A stretch of 64,000 bases of DNA from Senimuribacter sp049852125 (GCF_049852125.1 NZ_CP187532.1:1364001-1428000); one strand, 5' to 3'; numbered from the stretch's first letter, positions 53,710-62,876 are shown. Notes: generated from the sequence alone by a model not told the origin. Translations and numbers: made by a program.

Positions 53710-53757
53710 AAGACCGGTAGGCAGAGCAGTATATGGTTTTTGCATGCCGGTCTTTGT
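53710..53757 (+). terminator. Terminator after spoIVA
   Basis: AAGACCGG (53710-53717) pairs with CCGGTCTT (53747-53754), with further pairing inside (GCA/TGC). It is followed by TGTATT. Confidence 0.6.
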
Positions 53758-53857
53758 ATTCCGGATATTTTCTTGATTTCTGGTGGAATATTTCTGCGAG
53801 ATATGATAAAATACTCCTATTAGGCAATATGAAAAAGGGGACAAAGGGGATTCGGAT

Positions 53858-55321
53858 ATGACATATTTTATCAGCTTTTTTACAGAAAACGATTGGACAA
53901 CCCTTATTTATTGTGTGAATTTGATCATCGCTTTGACAATTATATTTCTGGAACGAAAAAATCCAGCCGCCACACTAGCCTGGATTTTAGTGCTTTATGT
54001 GCTGCCGATACTGGGAATATTCTTGTATTTGATGCTTTCACAGAACATTTCAAGACAGAAAATTTACCGGCTTTCAGAGCATGAAAAACGCGTTATGGGA
54101 GAAGAACTGCGTGAGCAGACTGCAGATATGGAAGCAGGACGATTTTTATTTGAAAATGAAACGGCAAAAAGCTGGAAACGGATGATCAAGCTGAATCAGG
54201 TGTATGGTAATGCATTCCTGACACAAAATAATGAGATAGAACTGCTGACAGATGGGAAACAAATGTTTCAGAGATTGATTCATGATATACGCCATGCTAA
54301 TCATTCTATTCACGTTATGAGCTATATTATCAAAGATGATCGAATAGGGAAACAGTTGATTGAGGTTTTAACTGAAAAAGCGAAGGAGGGTGTGGAAGTA
54401 CGGCTTCTTATGGATGCTATGGGAAGCCGATTTATCAATGATTGGAGATTAAGAGATTACCTTGGAGCAGGAGGTAAGGCAGCGTATTTTTTCAAGCCTA
54501 AATTGAAGTACCTTTACTTAAAAATGAATTACAGGAATCACCGGAAAATTGCTGTTATCGATGGAAAATGCGGATATATCGGCGGATTTAACATCGCAAG
54601 AGAATACCTGGGTCTAAAGAGGAAATTTGGATACTGGCGTGATACGCATATCAGGATCAAGGGAGGGAGCGTTCAGGATTTAAATGCGCGTTTTATTATG
54701 GATTGGCGTTTTGCATCAGGCGAGCAGGTAGAATTGTCGCAGGTGTATTTCGGACAAGCAGAAGGCGGGGGTAATTGCGCAGTACAGATTGTTTCCAGCG
54801 GTCCGGATTCAACACGTGAGGAAATCAAGCGGTCGATGATGAGAATGATTACTTTTGCTGAAAAGTCTGTTTACGTTCAAACACCATACTTCGTTCCGGA
54901 TCCCAGTATGCTGGAATCCCTGAAAATGGCGGCGCAGTCCGGGGTAGACGTACGCATCATGATACCTTGCATGCCGGATCATATCTTTGTTTACTGGGCT
55001 ACGTTGGCTTACTGTGGAGAATTGATTCGTTCCGGCGCAAGAGTTTTTATCTATAATAATGGATTTCTTCATGCTAAGACATTGGTCGTGGATGGGGAAG
55101 TATCTACAGTTGGATCAGCGAATTTCGACAGACGAAGCTTCCGTCTTAATTTCGAGTCTAATGCCTTTATTTACGATCAGGACTTTGCATCGAGGATGGA
55201 GAGGCAGTTTCTGGAGGACATGAAAATGGGTTATGAGCTGACGTTGGAGCTGTATGAAAAGAGAACGCATTTTATCCGATTTAAAGAGGCAATTTCCAGA
55301 TTGCTGTCAGATATATTATAA
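53858..55321 (+). CDS. cls: Cardiolipin synthase
   Basis: This 487-residue phospholipase D-family enzyme has two N-terminal membrane segments and two HKD motifs: HRKIAVID with H228, K230 and D235, and HAKTLVVD with H405, K407 and D412. It joins two phosphatidylglycerols to make cardiolipin at the membrane. It sits 18 bp before murT-like and may be co-transcribed with it. Confidence 0.94.
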   Translation: MTYFISFFTENDWTTLIYCVNLIIALTIIFLERKNPAATLAWILVLYVLPILGIFLYLMLSQNISRQKIYRLSEHEKRVMGEELREQTADMEAGRFLFENETAKSWKRMIKLNQVYGNAFLTQNNEIELLTDGKQMFQRLIHDIRHANHSIHVMSYIIKDDRIGKQLIEVLTEKAKEGVEVRLLMDAMGSRFINDWRLRDYLGAGGKAAYFFKPKLKYLYLKMNYRNHRKIAVIDGKCGYIGGFNIAREYLGLKRKFGYWRDTHIRIKGGSVQDLNARFIMDWRFASGEQVELSQVYFGQAEGGGNCAVQIVSSGPDSTREEIKRSMMRMITFAEKSVYVQTPYFVPDPSMLESLKMAAQSGVDVRIMIPCMPDHIFVYWATLAYCGELIRSGARVFIYNNGFLHAKTLVVDGEVSTVGSANFDRRSFRLNFESNAFIYDQDFASRMERQFLEDMKMGYELTLELYEKRTHFIRFKEAISRLLSDIL

Positions 55322-55339
55322 CAGGAGGACATAGACATC

Positions 55340-56692
55340 ATGAAGTTTTACCTAGCATTATGGTTTGCAAAAATCATCAATGTCATCATCAACATTGTGG
55401 ACAAGAGCCGCGGCTCAAATTTCTCTGGTCAGAAGGCTATGAAAATTGACCCGCAGATGGTGGCTCATTTTAAGGGTATTGATTATTCTAAGGTGTTGTT
55501 TATCACGGGAACCAACGGTAAATCTACTACCAATAATCTGGTAAATCACATCTTTCGTACCAACGGAAGGAAGGTCGTTTCCAATCTGGAAGGCGCGAAT
55601 TTGATTTACGGCGTCGCTACGGCATTATCAAAGGCTTCTAGTTTGACGGGACGCATTAAAGCAGACTATATCATTTTTGAGACGGACGAACGGTATCTGC
55701 CGCTGATTTACAAGCAACTGCCTGCTGCTAATATTATGATTACCAATTTGCAGAAGGATCAGGTTCAGAGAAACGGAGATCCGGATTTCATTTACCGGAA
55801 GGTCTTTGACGGATTGCCTTCGGGCATACGTTTTTTCTTAAATAATGAGGAACCGAGAACACGGTCGTTTGATATCAAATCAGACCATATCGTAACTTAC
55901 GGTGTGGCGCGTCATGAGGAGAGCTTTACCAAGGGAGAAACGTTTCCTACTATGGCATGTCCGCGATGCAGGCATAAGATTGTCTTCGACTATTATAATA
56001 ATGACGGCGTAGGGAAGTTCCATTGTACCCATTGCGGCTTGGCGGCAGACGCCACGGCAGACTATACCATTACGGATGTAAATTTTGCTGAACGGAAATT
56101 CAAGCTGGGCGATGTAGGGTTTACAATGCCGTACGATACCCCATATATGTGCTATAATTACGCAGGGGCGCTTGCGGTAGCTAAGGAACTGGGCGGTATT
56201 GAGCCTGCGGATGCAGCAAAGGCGTTCGGCAGCTTTAAGAATGTAGGCGGCCGTTTTGAGATTCTAAAATATAAGGACAAGACCATTAAATATATGCGGA
56301 TTAAACAAGAAAATCCGGAAACGCTACAGACCTGTATCAATGTGATGGCTGCTGACAAGGAGAGAAAAATGGTGTGCCTGGGGCTCTGCCCATTGATCGA
56401 TATGATTCCACACTATACCAATTCTTTCTACGCCTTCGACTGTGATTTGTCCGGTCTTGTGAAATCCGATGTGGAGAGGTATTTCTGTTTCTCTGAAGCG
56501 GTCTGCTTCGATACTGCCAATCGTTTAATTTATGAGGGCGTGGATCGATCTCAGATATCTATTGCAGAAACAGAAGATGTAGAAACGATTTTCAAGGAAA
56601 TTGAAGAGGCTGAGACGAAGAATATCTATTTGATTACATGGCTGCATACCTTTGAGCATATGAAGAAGTACATCGACAAGGAGGGAAAATAA
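55340..56692 (+). CDS. murT: MurT-like Mur ligase family protein
   Basis: This 450-residue protein has the Mur ligase ATP site ITGTNGKST at about 55-63 and a zinc ribbon inserted in the middle domain, with Cys207, Cys210, Cys229 and Cys232 (CPRC...CTHC). It also has the C-terminal DUF1727-type domain. MurT with GatD amidates the D-glutamate of lipid II. Here the C-terminal segment that normally contacts the glutaminase (DVSWIWD in better-known MurT, from memory) reads quite differently. This matches the degenerate partner downstream, so the exact reaction is uncertain. Confidence 0.85.
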   Translation: MKFYLALWFAKIINVIINIVDKSRGSNFSGQKAMKIDPQMVAHFKGIDYSKVLFITGTNGKSTTNNLVNHIFRTNGRKVVSNLEGANLIYGVATALSKASSLTGRIKADYIIFETDERYLPLIYKQLPAANIMITNLQKDQVQRNGDPDFIYRKVFDGLPSGIRFFLNNEEPRTRSFDIKSDHIVTYGVARHEESFTKGETFPTMACPRCRHKIVFDYYNNDGVGKFHCTHCGLAADATADYTITDVNFAERKFKLGDVGFTMPYDTPYMCYNYAGALAVAKELGGIEPADAAKAFGSFKNVGGRFEILKYKDKTIKYMRIKQENPETLQTCINVMAADKERKMVCLGLCPLIDMIPHYTNSFYAFDCDLSGLVKSDVERYFCFSEAVCFDTANRLIYEGVDRSQISIAETEDVETIFKEIEEAETKNIYLITWLHTFEHMKKYIDKEGK

Positions 56693-57451
56693 ATGAGACA
56701 GTTGAAAATTGCATGGCTTTTTCCTGACACGTTGTATCTTCACGGAGAGAGAGGGAATATACTGGCATTACAGCGAATTGCTGCACAGAAAGGTCTGGAG
56801 ACTTTTATAGAGCGAATCGACTTTGAGACAATGGAATTTCGACCTTTGGGCTATGATATCATTTTCTGTCCGCCGGGAGAAATTGTATCATTGCCGACCG
56901 TACTGGAATATTTGAAACCGCTGAAAGCAGAATTTGAAGAGTTTGTTCGCGGCGGAAAGATTTTGATTGCTACGGGAACTTCTATTGCGCTGTGGTGTAG
57001 CAAGGTGGAACGAACGGACGGCAGTTGTTTTGAAGGTATGGGGCTTGTGGATGCTGTCGCCAGGGAGAACAGCGCAGTTTATGGAGATGATCTGTATTTT
57101 CGTTGCGAATATGGTGGTAAACAACTGGAAATCATCGGAAACCAGATTCAAATGGCAGATTTTCTTTCTGACAGTGAGACTTCATTTGGCCAGCTTATCT
57201 ATGGTTACGGCAATACCGGCGGCGACCGGCACGAAGGATTTTTAAAAGAAAATTCCATCTTTACAAATACGCTGGGACCGATGTTGGTAACCAATCCATG
57301 GCTCACAGAACAAATTATTGATACAGCAGCCAAGTCGGCCGGTCTTTTGCCGTCGGAGGAAACGCTAGACGTGTCTTTGGAAACGGAGTCTTTCGAAGCA
57401 AAGAAACGTTTTATTCAGACAAAAGAAACCAGATTAACTAATTGTAAATAG
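56693..57451 (+). CDS. gatD: GatD-like protein lacking glutaminase catalytic residues
   Basis: This 252-residue protein has the GatD layout (YLHGERGNILALQRIA near the N-terminus, EGMGLVDAV, GYGNTGGDRHEG) and follows murT directly with no gap. In an alignment by eye with Staphylococcus GatD, the nucleophile Cys in the CGGYQ elbow corresponds to Gly95 (ATGTSIALW), and the catalytic His of YLHGP to Leu194 (TNTLGP). The GGG-type oxyanion segment is CPPGE. It is thus probably unable to hydrolyse glutamine. It may be a structural partner, or MurT may use free ammonia. Confidence 0.8.
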   Translation: MRQLKIAWLFPDTLYLHGERGNILALQRIAAQKGLETFIERIDFETMEFRPLGYDIIFCPPGEIVSLPTVLEYLKPLKAEFEEFVRGGKILIATGTSIALWCSKVERTDGSCFEGMGLVDAVARENSAVYGDDLYFRCEYGGKQLEIIGNQIQMADFLSDSETSFGQLIYGYGNTGGDRHEGFLKENSIFTNTLGPMLVTNPWLTEQIIDTAAKSAGLLPSEETLDVSLETESFEAKKRFIQTKETRLTNCK

Positions 57452-57481
57452 TAAAAAGTGCATGATGAAAGGAGAAATAAT

Positions 57482-57745
57482 ATGGCCTTTTTAGACAAAC
57501 TGACCGATGCAGCAGCTGCCATCGGCGATAAAGCAAATGATGCGATTGAAATAACTAAGATTAAGACAAAAATTAACGGAGAGAAAAAAGACATTGAGGA
57601 AGAATTAGCTTGCCTGGGTCGCATTTATTATGAAAGAGCGCAGGCCGGAGAAATCCTCACGGATGAGGCAATGTGCATTGTCAGCCGTGTCGCGGCACAT
57701 TACGAAGTTGTAGCTGATTTGGAAAAACAGTTAAATGAAATTTAG
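57482..57745 (+). CDS. Small hypothetical protein, 87 aa
   Basis: This helical, charged protein reads MAFLDKLTDAAAAIGDKAND and continues with a coiled-coil-like middle part. It resembles short proteins often encoded with a C-terminal zinc ribbon, but it has no ribbon here. The function is unknown. AAGGAG precedes the ATG. It lies between gatD-like and another small gene, 9 bp from the next. Confidence 0.65.
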   Translation: MAFLDKLTDAAAAIGDKANDAIEITKIKTKINGEKKDIEEELACLGRIYYERAQAGEILTDEAMCIVSRVAAHYEVVADLEKQLNEI

Positions 57746-57754
57746 GAGGAACTT

Positions 57755-57970
57755 ATGTCAGAAGAAATGGCTTGTAAAACATGCAGGCTGAAAGCTTTTT
57801 TTGAAAAGGAGCATACGGCGTCAGAGAAGGCCGGTATGGTGGCGGCCGCTTTGCTGGTAGGTTTAGCAGCGGGAATATTGCTGTCGCCGGTAAGGAACGG
57901 TATTCATATAGAAGCTTCAGTTGGATCTCATAATGGTTGCAACAATCGAGACTGTGGTGTAAAAAAATAA
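57755..57970 (+). CDS. Small membrane protein, 71 aa
   Basis: It has an N-terminal CKTC pair, one membrane segment (AGMVAAALLVGLAAGILLSPV) that resembles the anchor of YtxH-type proteins, and a C-terminal CNNRDC pair. Whether the four cysteines bind a metal is unknown. AGGAGG precedes the ATG. It is the last gene before a hairpin facing the LysM gene. Confidence 0.6.
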   Translation: MSEEMACKTCRLKAFFEKEHTASEKAGMVAAALLVGLAAGILLSPVRNGIHIEASVGSHNGCNNRDCGVKK

Positions 57971-58017
57971 AAAAGCAGGCAGTGAGGGTCGGGTTTTCCG
58001 ATATGTTCACTGCTTGC
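57958..58017 (-). terminator. Terminator of the LysM gene (possibly bidirectional)
   Basis: GCAGGCAGTGA (57975-57985) pairs with TCACTGCTTGC (58007-58017), one G-T. Read on the reverse strand it is followed by a long T-rich tract, a strong terminator. On the forward strand the tail is weak. Confidence 0.75.
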
Positions 58018-58038
58018 TCCTTTGTTAGACAGAAAGTT

Positions 58039-58404
58039 TTACAGTGGTACGATGAGTTCTGTACCGATCATCAAATTGTACGGGTCAATGGATGGATTCG
58101 CATTCATAATATCGTCCAGCTTGACGCCGTGTTTCTTTGCAATTAAGTAAAGCGTATCGCCTGCTTCTACAACATGAATTGTCTGTTGCGGTTCTGATGG
58201 GACATCTTCTGCAGGCGGCTGCGGCAGCTGAGAAGGGTCGCCCGGTATACATAACTTAGCGCCAATCTGCAGGTTATAAGGATTGGTAATGCAGTTGACC
58301 TTCATCAGGAGAGGAACTGGCAGATCATATTTCTCTGCGATACTGTAAAGGGTGTCTCCGGCTGAAATCGTATAGACGTCGACACATACAAGTGTATGAT
58401 TCAT
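58039..58404 (-). CDS. Protein with two LysM domains
   Basis: This 121-residue protein has two LysM repeats, YTISAGDTLYSIAEKY...NLQIGAKLCIP and HVVEAGDTLYLIAKKH...NLMIGTELIVP, joined by a proline-rich linker. LysM domains bind peptidoglycan or chitin-like glycans. There is no clear signal peptide, so it may act in the spore coat or cortex, like short SafA-type proteins (inference). AAAGGTGG lies 7 nt before the ATG at 58402-58404; longer in-frame starts have no ribosome binding site and would cross the divergent promoter. Confidence 0.82.
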   Translation of the reverse strand: MNHTLVCVDVYTISAGDTLYSIAEKYDLPVPLLMKVNCITNPYNLQIGAKLCIPGDPSQLPQPPAEDVPSEPQQTIHVVEAGDTLYLIAKKHGVKLDDIMNANPSIDPYNLMIGTELIVPL

Positions 58405-58487
58405 GAAAAAACCACCTTTCATTTTTGACTTCCTCATGGTGAAGCGCCGTGGCGGCAGCCGAAAAGAAAGTCTTTGTAATATCATAT

Positions 58488-58515
58488 TTGCAAACGAGCG
58501 GAAATGTGATAAAAT
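58488..58515 (+). promoter_or_regulatory. Promoter of the M50 protease gene
   Basis: TTGCAA (58488-58493) and TAAAAT (58510-58515) are separated by 16 bp, 35 bp before the TTG start codon. Confidence 0.6.
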
Positions 58516-58549
58516 ATTTAGAAATATATTGGGAAGGAGTATTTTTTCT

Positions 58550-59266
58550 TTGAAAAGATTTATACAATCACCAGCTTTTATTATCATTATCGCGCTGGTT
58601 ATATTAAATTTTCTGGATGGTGATTTCAGTGATCCTATGGGATGGCTGATACAGAAGCTAATTCTATTGCCGGGTATCGTGATCGGTTTATCCTTTCATG
58701 AATTTGCACATGGCATTGTAAGCTATGCGCTGGGAGATCCAACGCCAAAGCTGCAGGGAAGATTGACAATCAATCCGGCGGCTCATATGGATCCGTTTGG
58801 ATTCGTGGCATTGTTGTTTGCCGGATTTGGATGGGGTATTCCTGTACAGATCAACCCAGGGTATTACAAGCATCGGAGAAGGGATGAACTTTTAGTATCC
58901 CTGGCAGGTGTCGTAATGAATTTTATCATTGCTATGATCTTTGCATTAGGCCTGAGATTTCTGTTTATGCAAAATCCAACATGGCTCATGAGCAGTATGG
59001 GGGATATTGTAACACAAATTCTTATGTCTGTAGTGTCTATCAATATAGTGCTAATGATTTTTAATTTATTTCCGATACCGCCGTTGGATGGATTTGGCAT
59101 TATTACAGAACTGTTTAATTTACGTAAATATGACTGGTACTATAAAATTTATGACAAAGGTTTTCTGATTTTGCTCGCCTTGATACTTCTGGGTGTTACA
59201 GATAAGGTGTTGGGACCGGCGGTAAGCGCGGTGCTGGGATGGATTATTAACAGCATCATCTTTTGA
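58550..59266 (+). CDS. M50-family (site-2 protease) membrane metallopeptidase
   Basis: This 238-residue membrane protein has the zinc motif HEFAH (H50, E51, H54) in its first core helix and the second ligand motif FPIPPLDGFG at about 180. It has five or six membrane segments. It belongs to the short, PDZ-free S2P group, whose substrates are mostly unknown. The TTG start has GGAAGGAG 10 nt upstream and lies downstream of a good promoter. Longer in-frame starts would lie upstream of that promoter. Confidence 0.85.
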   Translation: MKRFIQSPAFIIIIALVILNFLDGDFSDPMGWLIQKLILLPGIVIGLSFHEFAHGIVSYALGDPTPKLQGRLTINPAAHMDPFGFVALLFAGFGWGIPVQINPGYYKHRRRDELLVSLAGVVMNFIIAMIFALGLRFLFMQNPTWLMSSMGDIVTQILMSVVSINIVLMIFNLFPIPPLDGFGIITELFNLRKYDWYYKIYDKGFLILLALILLGVTDKVLGPAVSAVLGWIINSIIF

Positions 59267-59375
59267 TTTCAAGGTTTACGCACGCTTCGAATTTCTGTGT
59301 CAATTGGATTCATTTCGCTTGATCAGTTAAAGCTAGGATGAAAAGGCAAGATGAGCAAAGAGGGCATGGATGCGT

Positions 59376-59676
59376 GTTGTGCAGATGATGTGATGGGAAG
59401 TGGTTTTGCACAACTTTTTTCAGAAAGGTTGTGCGGGAAGGTCTAAAAAAGAGGAATCTGCAAAACTTTGACTGCAGAAGTTCAGATTAGGATAGAATAA
59501 GTTGTGCAAAAGAGGGTTAAAATGCTCTGTTTTACACAACTTTTTTGATGCAATCATTGGTTTTCCTCGTTACAGAGGAAAAAAGTTGTGCATGAGTTGA
59601 AATTCTATTGGAGTTTGCACAACTAACGGAGTAGGAGGTTGTGCAGATTGAAGATAAATTCTTATATTTGCACAAC
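59376..59676 (+). repeat. Array C: five inverted GTTGTGCA pairs
   Basis: Pairs (forward/reverse start) are 59376/59407, 59428/59459, 59501/59533, 59585/59616 and 59638/59669. Within-pair offsets are 31, 31, 32, 31 and 31 bp; the pair-to-pair steps are 21, 42, 52 and 22 bp, about 2, 4, 5 and 2 helical turns. Mismatches occur at 59428, 59459 and 59533. The rest of 59267-59836 holds only the clpB control region. No gene was recognised there. Confidence 0.9.
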
Positions 59677-59724
59677 TCTTTTAAGAAAATCTAAACGCGA
59701 GCTGTGACAGATACAAAATGGTTG

Positions 59725-59751
59725 TTAGCACTCTTATTTGATGAGTGCTAA
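59725..59751 (+). promoter_or_regulatory. CIRCE operator (HrcA site)
   Basis: TTAGCACTC-N9-GAGTGCTAA is a perfect CIRCE inverted repeat. HrcA binds this element to repress heat-shock genes. It lies 9 bp upstream of the probable -35 box of clpB. Confidence 0.93.
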
Positions 59752-59759
59752 AAAAGTGC

Positions 59760-59788
59760 TTTACTTTTTGTCAAAGCAGGTATAGAAT
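59760..59788 (+). promoter_or_regulatory. Promoter of clpB
   Basis: TTTACT (59760-59765) and TAGAAT (59783-59788) are separated by 17 bp, directly after CIRCE. Confidence 0.5.
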
Positions 59789-59836
59789 AATCTCAGAGTT
59801 TGAAACTATATGTGATACACATTGGGGGGTGAAGTT

Positions 59837-62431
59837 ATGAACATAGAGAAATTTACACAGAATGCGCAATCCGCAATTATGGATTGTCAGAACATCGCAA
59901 TTTCTGAAGGGCATCAAATGTTGGACGGGGAGCATCTACACTTGGCTCTCTTAATGCAGAAGGACGGTCTGATTTCGAAGCTTTTGAAGTATATGGAATT
60001 GGAACCGGCTTATATGATTGCAGAGCTGCAGGAAGAAATTGAAAAGCTGCCGAAGGTTTCGGGCGACGCAGGGAATATTTATGCTTCCAGAAGGCTGAAC
60101 CAAATTTTGATGAATGCGGAAAAACAGGCGGAGCAGTTTAAGGATGAGTATGTTAGCGTGGAACATCTGTATCTGGCGCTTCTTTCTGAACGCGGAACAC
60201 CTTCTGCAAGAATTTTTTCTAAATATCATATTACGAAGGATAAATTTTTGGAGGCGTTAGCTAAGGTGCGGGGAAACCAGAGAGTAACCAGCCAGAATCC
60301 GGAGGAAAACTACGACGCTCTGAATAAATACGGTCGTGATCTGGTAGAAATGGCCAGAGAAGGAAAATTGGATCCAGTGATCGGGCGAGATAGTGAGATC
60401 AGACATGCGATTCAGATTTTATCCAGAAGAACAAAAAACAATCCTGTACTAATCGGCGAGCCGGGCGTAGGAAAGACTGCTGTTGTTGAAGGACTGGCAC
60501 AGCGGATTTTGAACGGAGACGTACCTGAAGGTTTGAAGGATAAAACTATCTTTGCTCTGGATATGGGCGCATTAATTGCGGGCGCTAAATTTCGCGGTGA
60601 ATTTGAGGAACGACTGAAAGCAGTGCTTAGTGAGGTGGAGAAGTCTGAAGGCAGAATTATTTTATTCATCGATGAAATTCACAATATAGTCGGCGCTGGA
60701 AGAACAGAGGGCTCTATGGATGCGGGTAATTTGCTGAAGCCGAAGCTTGCCAGAGGGGAACTACACTGCATCGGCGCTACTACTTTAGATGAATACAGAA
60801 AGTATATTGAGAAGGATGCTGCTTTGGAACGGCGTTTTCAAAAGGTTCTGGTGGATCAGCCTACAGTGGAGGATACCATATCTATTCTTCGTGGTTTGAA
60901 AGAGCGCTTTGAAATTCATCACGGCGTTAGGATTACAGATAGCGCGCTGATCGCTTGCGCAACTTTGTCTGACCGTTATATCAGCGATCGTTTTTTGCCT
61001 GATAAAGCCATTGATTTGATGGATGAAGCCGCGTCGAAGATTCGTACAGAGATTGACAGTCTTCCAACGGAGCTGGATCAGATTTCTCGTAAAATTATGC
61101 AGTTGGAAATTGAAAAGCAGGCTCTATCTAAGGAAACAGATAAGGGTTCTCTTTCTCGCCTTGAGTCGCTGGAAAAGGAATTAGCGCAACTGAAAGAGGA
61201 AAACGCTTCCATGCGCGCACAATGGGAGAATGAGAAGAAAGCCATTACGGAGTTAAAGGGAACGAAGGAACAAATTGAAGAAGTTCGCCGTCAAATGGAA
61301 GACGCGGAACGTAATTACGATCTGGAAAAGTTAGCTCAGTTAAAATATGGAACATTGCCTGAATTGGAAAAGAAGCTCCATGCAGAAAAGCAAAACGCAG
61401 AAAGAGCAGAAGAAAATCGTTTACTGAAAGAGGAAGTAGGCGAAGAAGAAATCGCGGAGGTTGTATCGGGTTGGACAGGTATTCCGGTGGCAAAGCTGGT
61501 GGAATCAGAGAAGGAAAAATTGCTGAAGCTTCCTGATATTCTGCATCACAGAGTAGTAGGACAGGAGGAAGGCGTACTGGCCGTATCTGAGGCGATTTTG
61601 AGGGCCAGAGCAGGTCTGAAGGATGAAAACAGACCGATTGGTTCTTTCATCTTCTTGGGACCTACCGGCGTGGGAAAAACAGAGCTGGCAAAAGCTTTAT
61701 CTGAATCTCTCTTTGACACTGAGAAAAACATGATTCGTATTGATATGTCTGAGTACATGGAGAAACATTCCGTGTCTCGTCTGGTCGGCGCGCCTCCGGG
61801 ATACGTTGGATATGATGAGGGCGGTCAGCTGACGGAGGCAGTGCGAAGAAGGCCGTATAGTGTAATTCTGTTTGATGAGATTGAGAAGGCGCATCCTGAT
61901 GTGTTTAATATTTTGCTTCAGCTTTTGGATGACGGCAGACTTACGGATAATCAGGGAAGAACTGTGGATTTCAAAAATACCATTGTCATTATGACATCTA
62001 ATATCGGAAGCAGCCAGTTGATCGATAACATTAAAAGTGATGGTACAATTGATTCCTCAACAAAAGAAGCGGTTCAAAATCAATTGAAGAATTATTTCCG
62101 CCCGGAATTTCTTAACCGTATCGATGACATCGTCGTGTTCAGTCCATTGACGGAGGAACAGATTATCCGTATTATTCAACTTTCGCTCAAAGGTTTGGAA
62201 AGGCGGCTGGCAGAAAGAGATATTAAACTGCAGCTGACAGAGAAGGGCAAAAGATTTATTGCCAGAGAATCTTATGATCCGAATTATGGCGCTCGTCCTG
62301 TTAAACGTTTTTTGCAGAAAAATGTGGAGACAGCATTGGCCTCAAAGCTGATCAAAGGAGATATCATCGATGGAGATACCGTTGTGATAGATTCTGACGG
62401 AGATACTTTAACCTTTACTGCAGAAAAATAG
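59837..62431 (+). CDS. clpB: ATP-dependent disaggregase ClpB
   Basis: This 864-residue AAA+ protein has an N-terminal Clp domain, the first ATPase with GEPGVGKT near 207, the coiled-coil middle domain (about 400-530) that distinguishes ClpB from ClpC/ClpA, and the second ATPase with GPTGVGKT near 608. It rescues aggregated proteins with DnaK. GGGGGGTG lies before the ATG. Control by HrcA is indicated by the CIRCE site. Confidence 0.96.
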   Translation: MNIEKFTQNAQSAIMDCQNIAISEGHQMLDGEHLHLALLMQKDGLISKLLKYMELEPAYMIAELQEEIEKLPKVSGDAGNIYASRRLNQILMNAEKQAEQFKDEYVSVEHLYLALLSERGTPSARIFSKYHITKDKFLEALAKVRGNQRVTSQNPEENYDALNKYGRDLVEMAREGKLDPVIGRDSEIRHAIQILSRRTKNNPVLIGEPGVGKTAVVEGLAQRILNGDVPEGLKDKTIFALDMGALIAGAKFRGEFEERLKAVLSEVEKSEGRIILFIDEIHNIVGAGRTEGSMDAGNLLKPKLARGELHCIGATTLDEYRKYIEKDAALERRFQKVLVDQPTVEDTISILRGLKERFEIHHGVRITDSALIACATLSDRYISDRFLPDKAIDLMDEAASKIRTEIDSLPTELDQISRKIMQLEIEKQALSKETDKGSLSRLESLEKELAQLKEENASMRAQWENEKKAITELKGTKEQIEEVRRQMEDAERNYDLEKLAQLKYGTLPELEKKLHAEKQNAERAEENRLLKEEVGEEEIAEVVSGWTGIPVAKLVESEKEKLLKLPDILHHRVVGQEEGVLAVSEAILRARAGLKDENRPIGSFIFLGPTGVGKTELAKALSESLFDTEKNMIRIDMSEYMEKHSVSRLVGAPPGYVGYDEGGQLTEAVRRRPYSVILFDEIEKAHPDVFNILLQLLDDGRLTDNQGRTVDFKNTIVIMTSNIGSSQLIDNIKSDGTIDSSTKEAVQNQLKNYFRPEFLNRIDDIVVFSPLTEEQIIRIIQLSLKGLERRLAERDIKLQLTEKGKRFIARESYDPNYGARPVKRFLQKNVETALASKLIKGDIIDGDTVVIDSDGDTLTFTAEK

Positions 62432-62450
62432 TACGCGTAGATATTTTTAT

Positions 62451-62504
62451 GTAAACGACGGCTGTCGGAGGATGATGATCCTTGGACAGCCGTCGTTTAC
62501 TTTT
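62451..62504 (+). terminator. Terminator hairpin after clpB (repeat copy 1)
   Basis: A perfect 16-bp stem (62451-62466 with 62485-62500), with further GGA/TCC pairing inside, is followed by TTTT. Positions 62456-62502 are identical to 62877-62923. Confidence 0.88.
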
Positions 62505-62619
62505 CTAATACAAATAAATATAAAATATGATTTTTATTGAAAAAATATTAATTATATAGTAAGATAAATATAAAGAATTAAGTTTTATAATTATTTAGCA
62601 AAGGGGAAGGTGAATTTTA

Positions 62620-62835
62620 ATGGAATGTAACATGTTTCAGGCTTGGAAGAAGACTAAAAAAAGATTGTTTTTAGCTATACCGTTTTATTTATTCTATATA
62701 CTCTATATGGTGATAAAAGATTATGGGGATTGGGATGCTATCATTTTTGAATGCTTTACTTTGACTGCAATTTTCATTGCATTGATAGTTTGCATGTTGA
62801 TAGTATATTATATAAGTATTAAGGTTAAAAAATAG
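62620..62835 (+). CDS. Small membrane protein, 71 aa
   Basis: It has two membrane segments (LAIPFYLFYILYMVI and an isoleucine-rich second one ending in YYISIKVKK) and a short acidic loop. I do not recognise the family. GGGGAAGGTG lies 7 nt before the ATG. The gene and its flanks (62505-62876) are clearly more AT-rich than the neighbours and are bounded by two copies of one hairpin, which suggests insertion. Confidence 0.65.
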   Translation: MECNMFQAWKKTKKRLFLAIPFYLFYILYMVIKDYGDWDAIIFECFTLTAIFIALIVCMLIVYYISIKVKK

Positions 62836-62876
62836 GGTTTTGAATTGACAAAACTGAATCAATTGTAGCTTTATAG

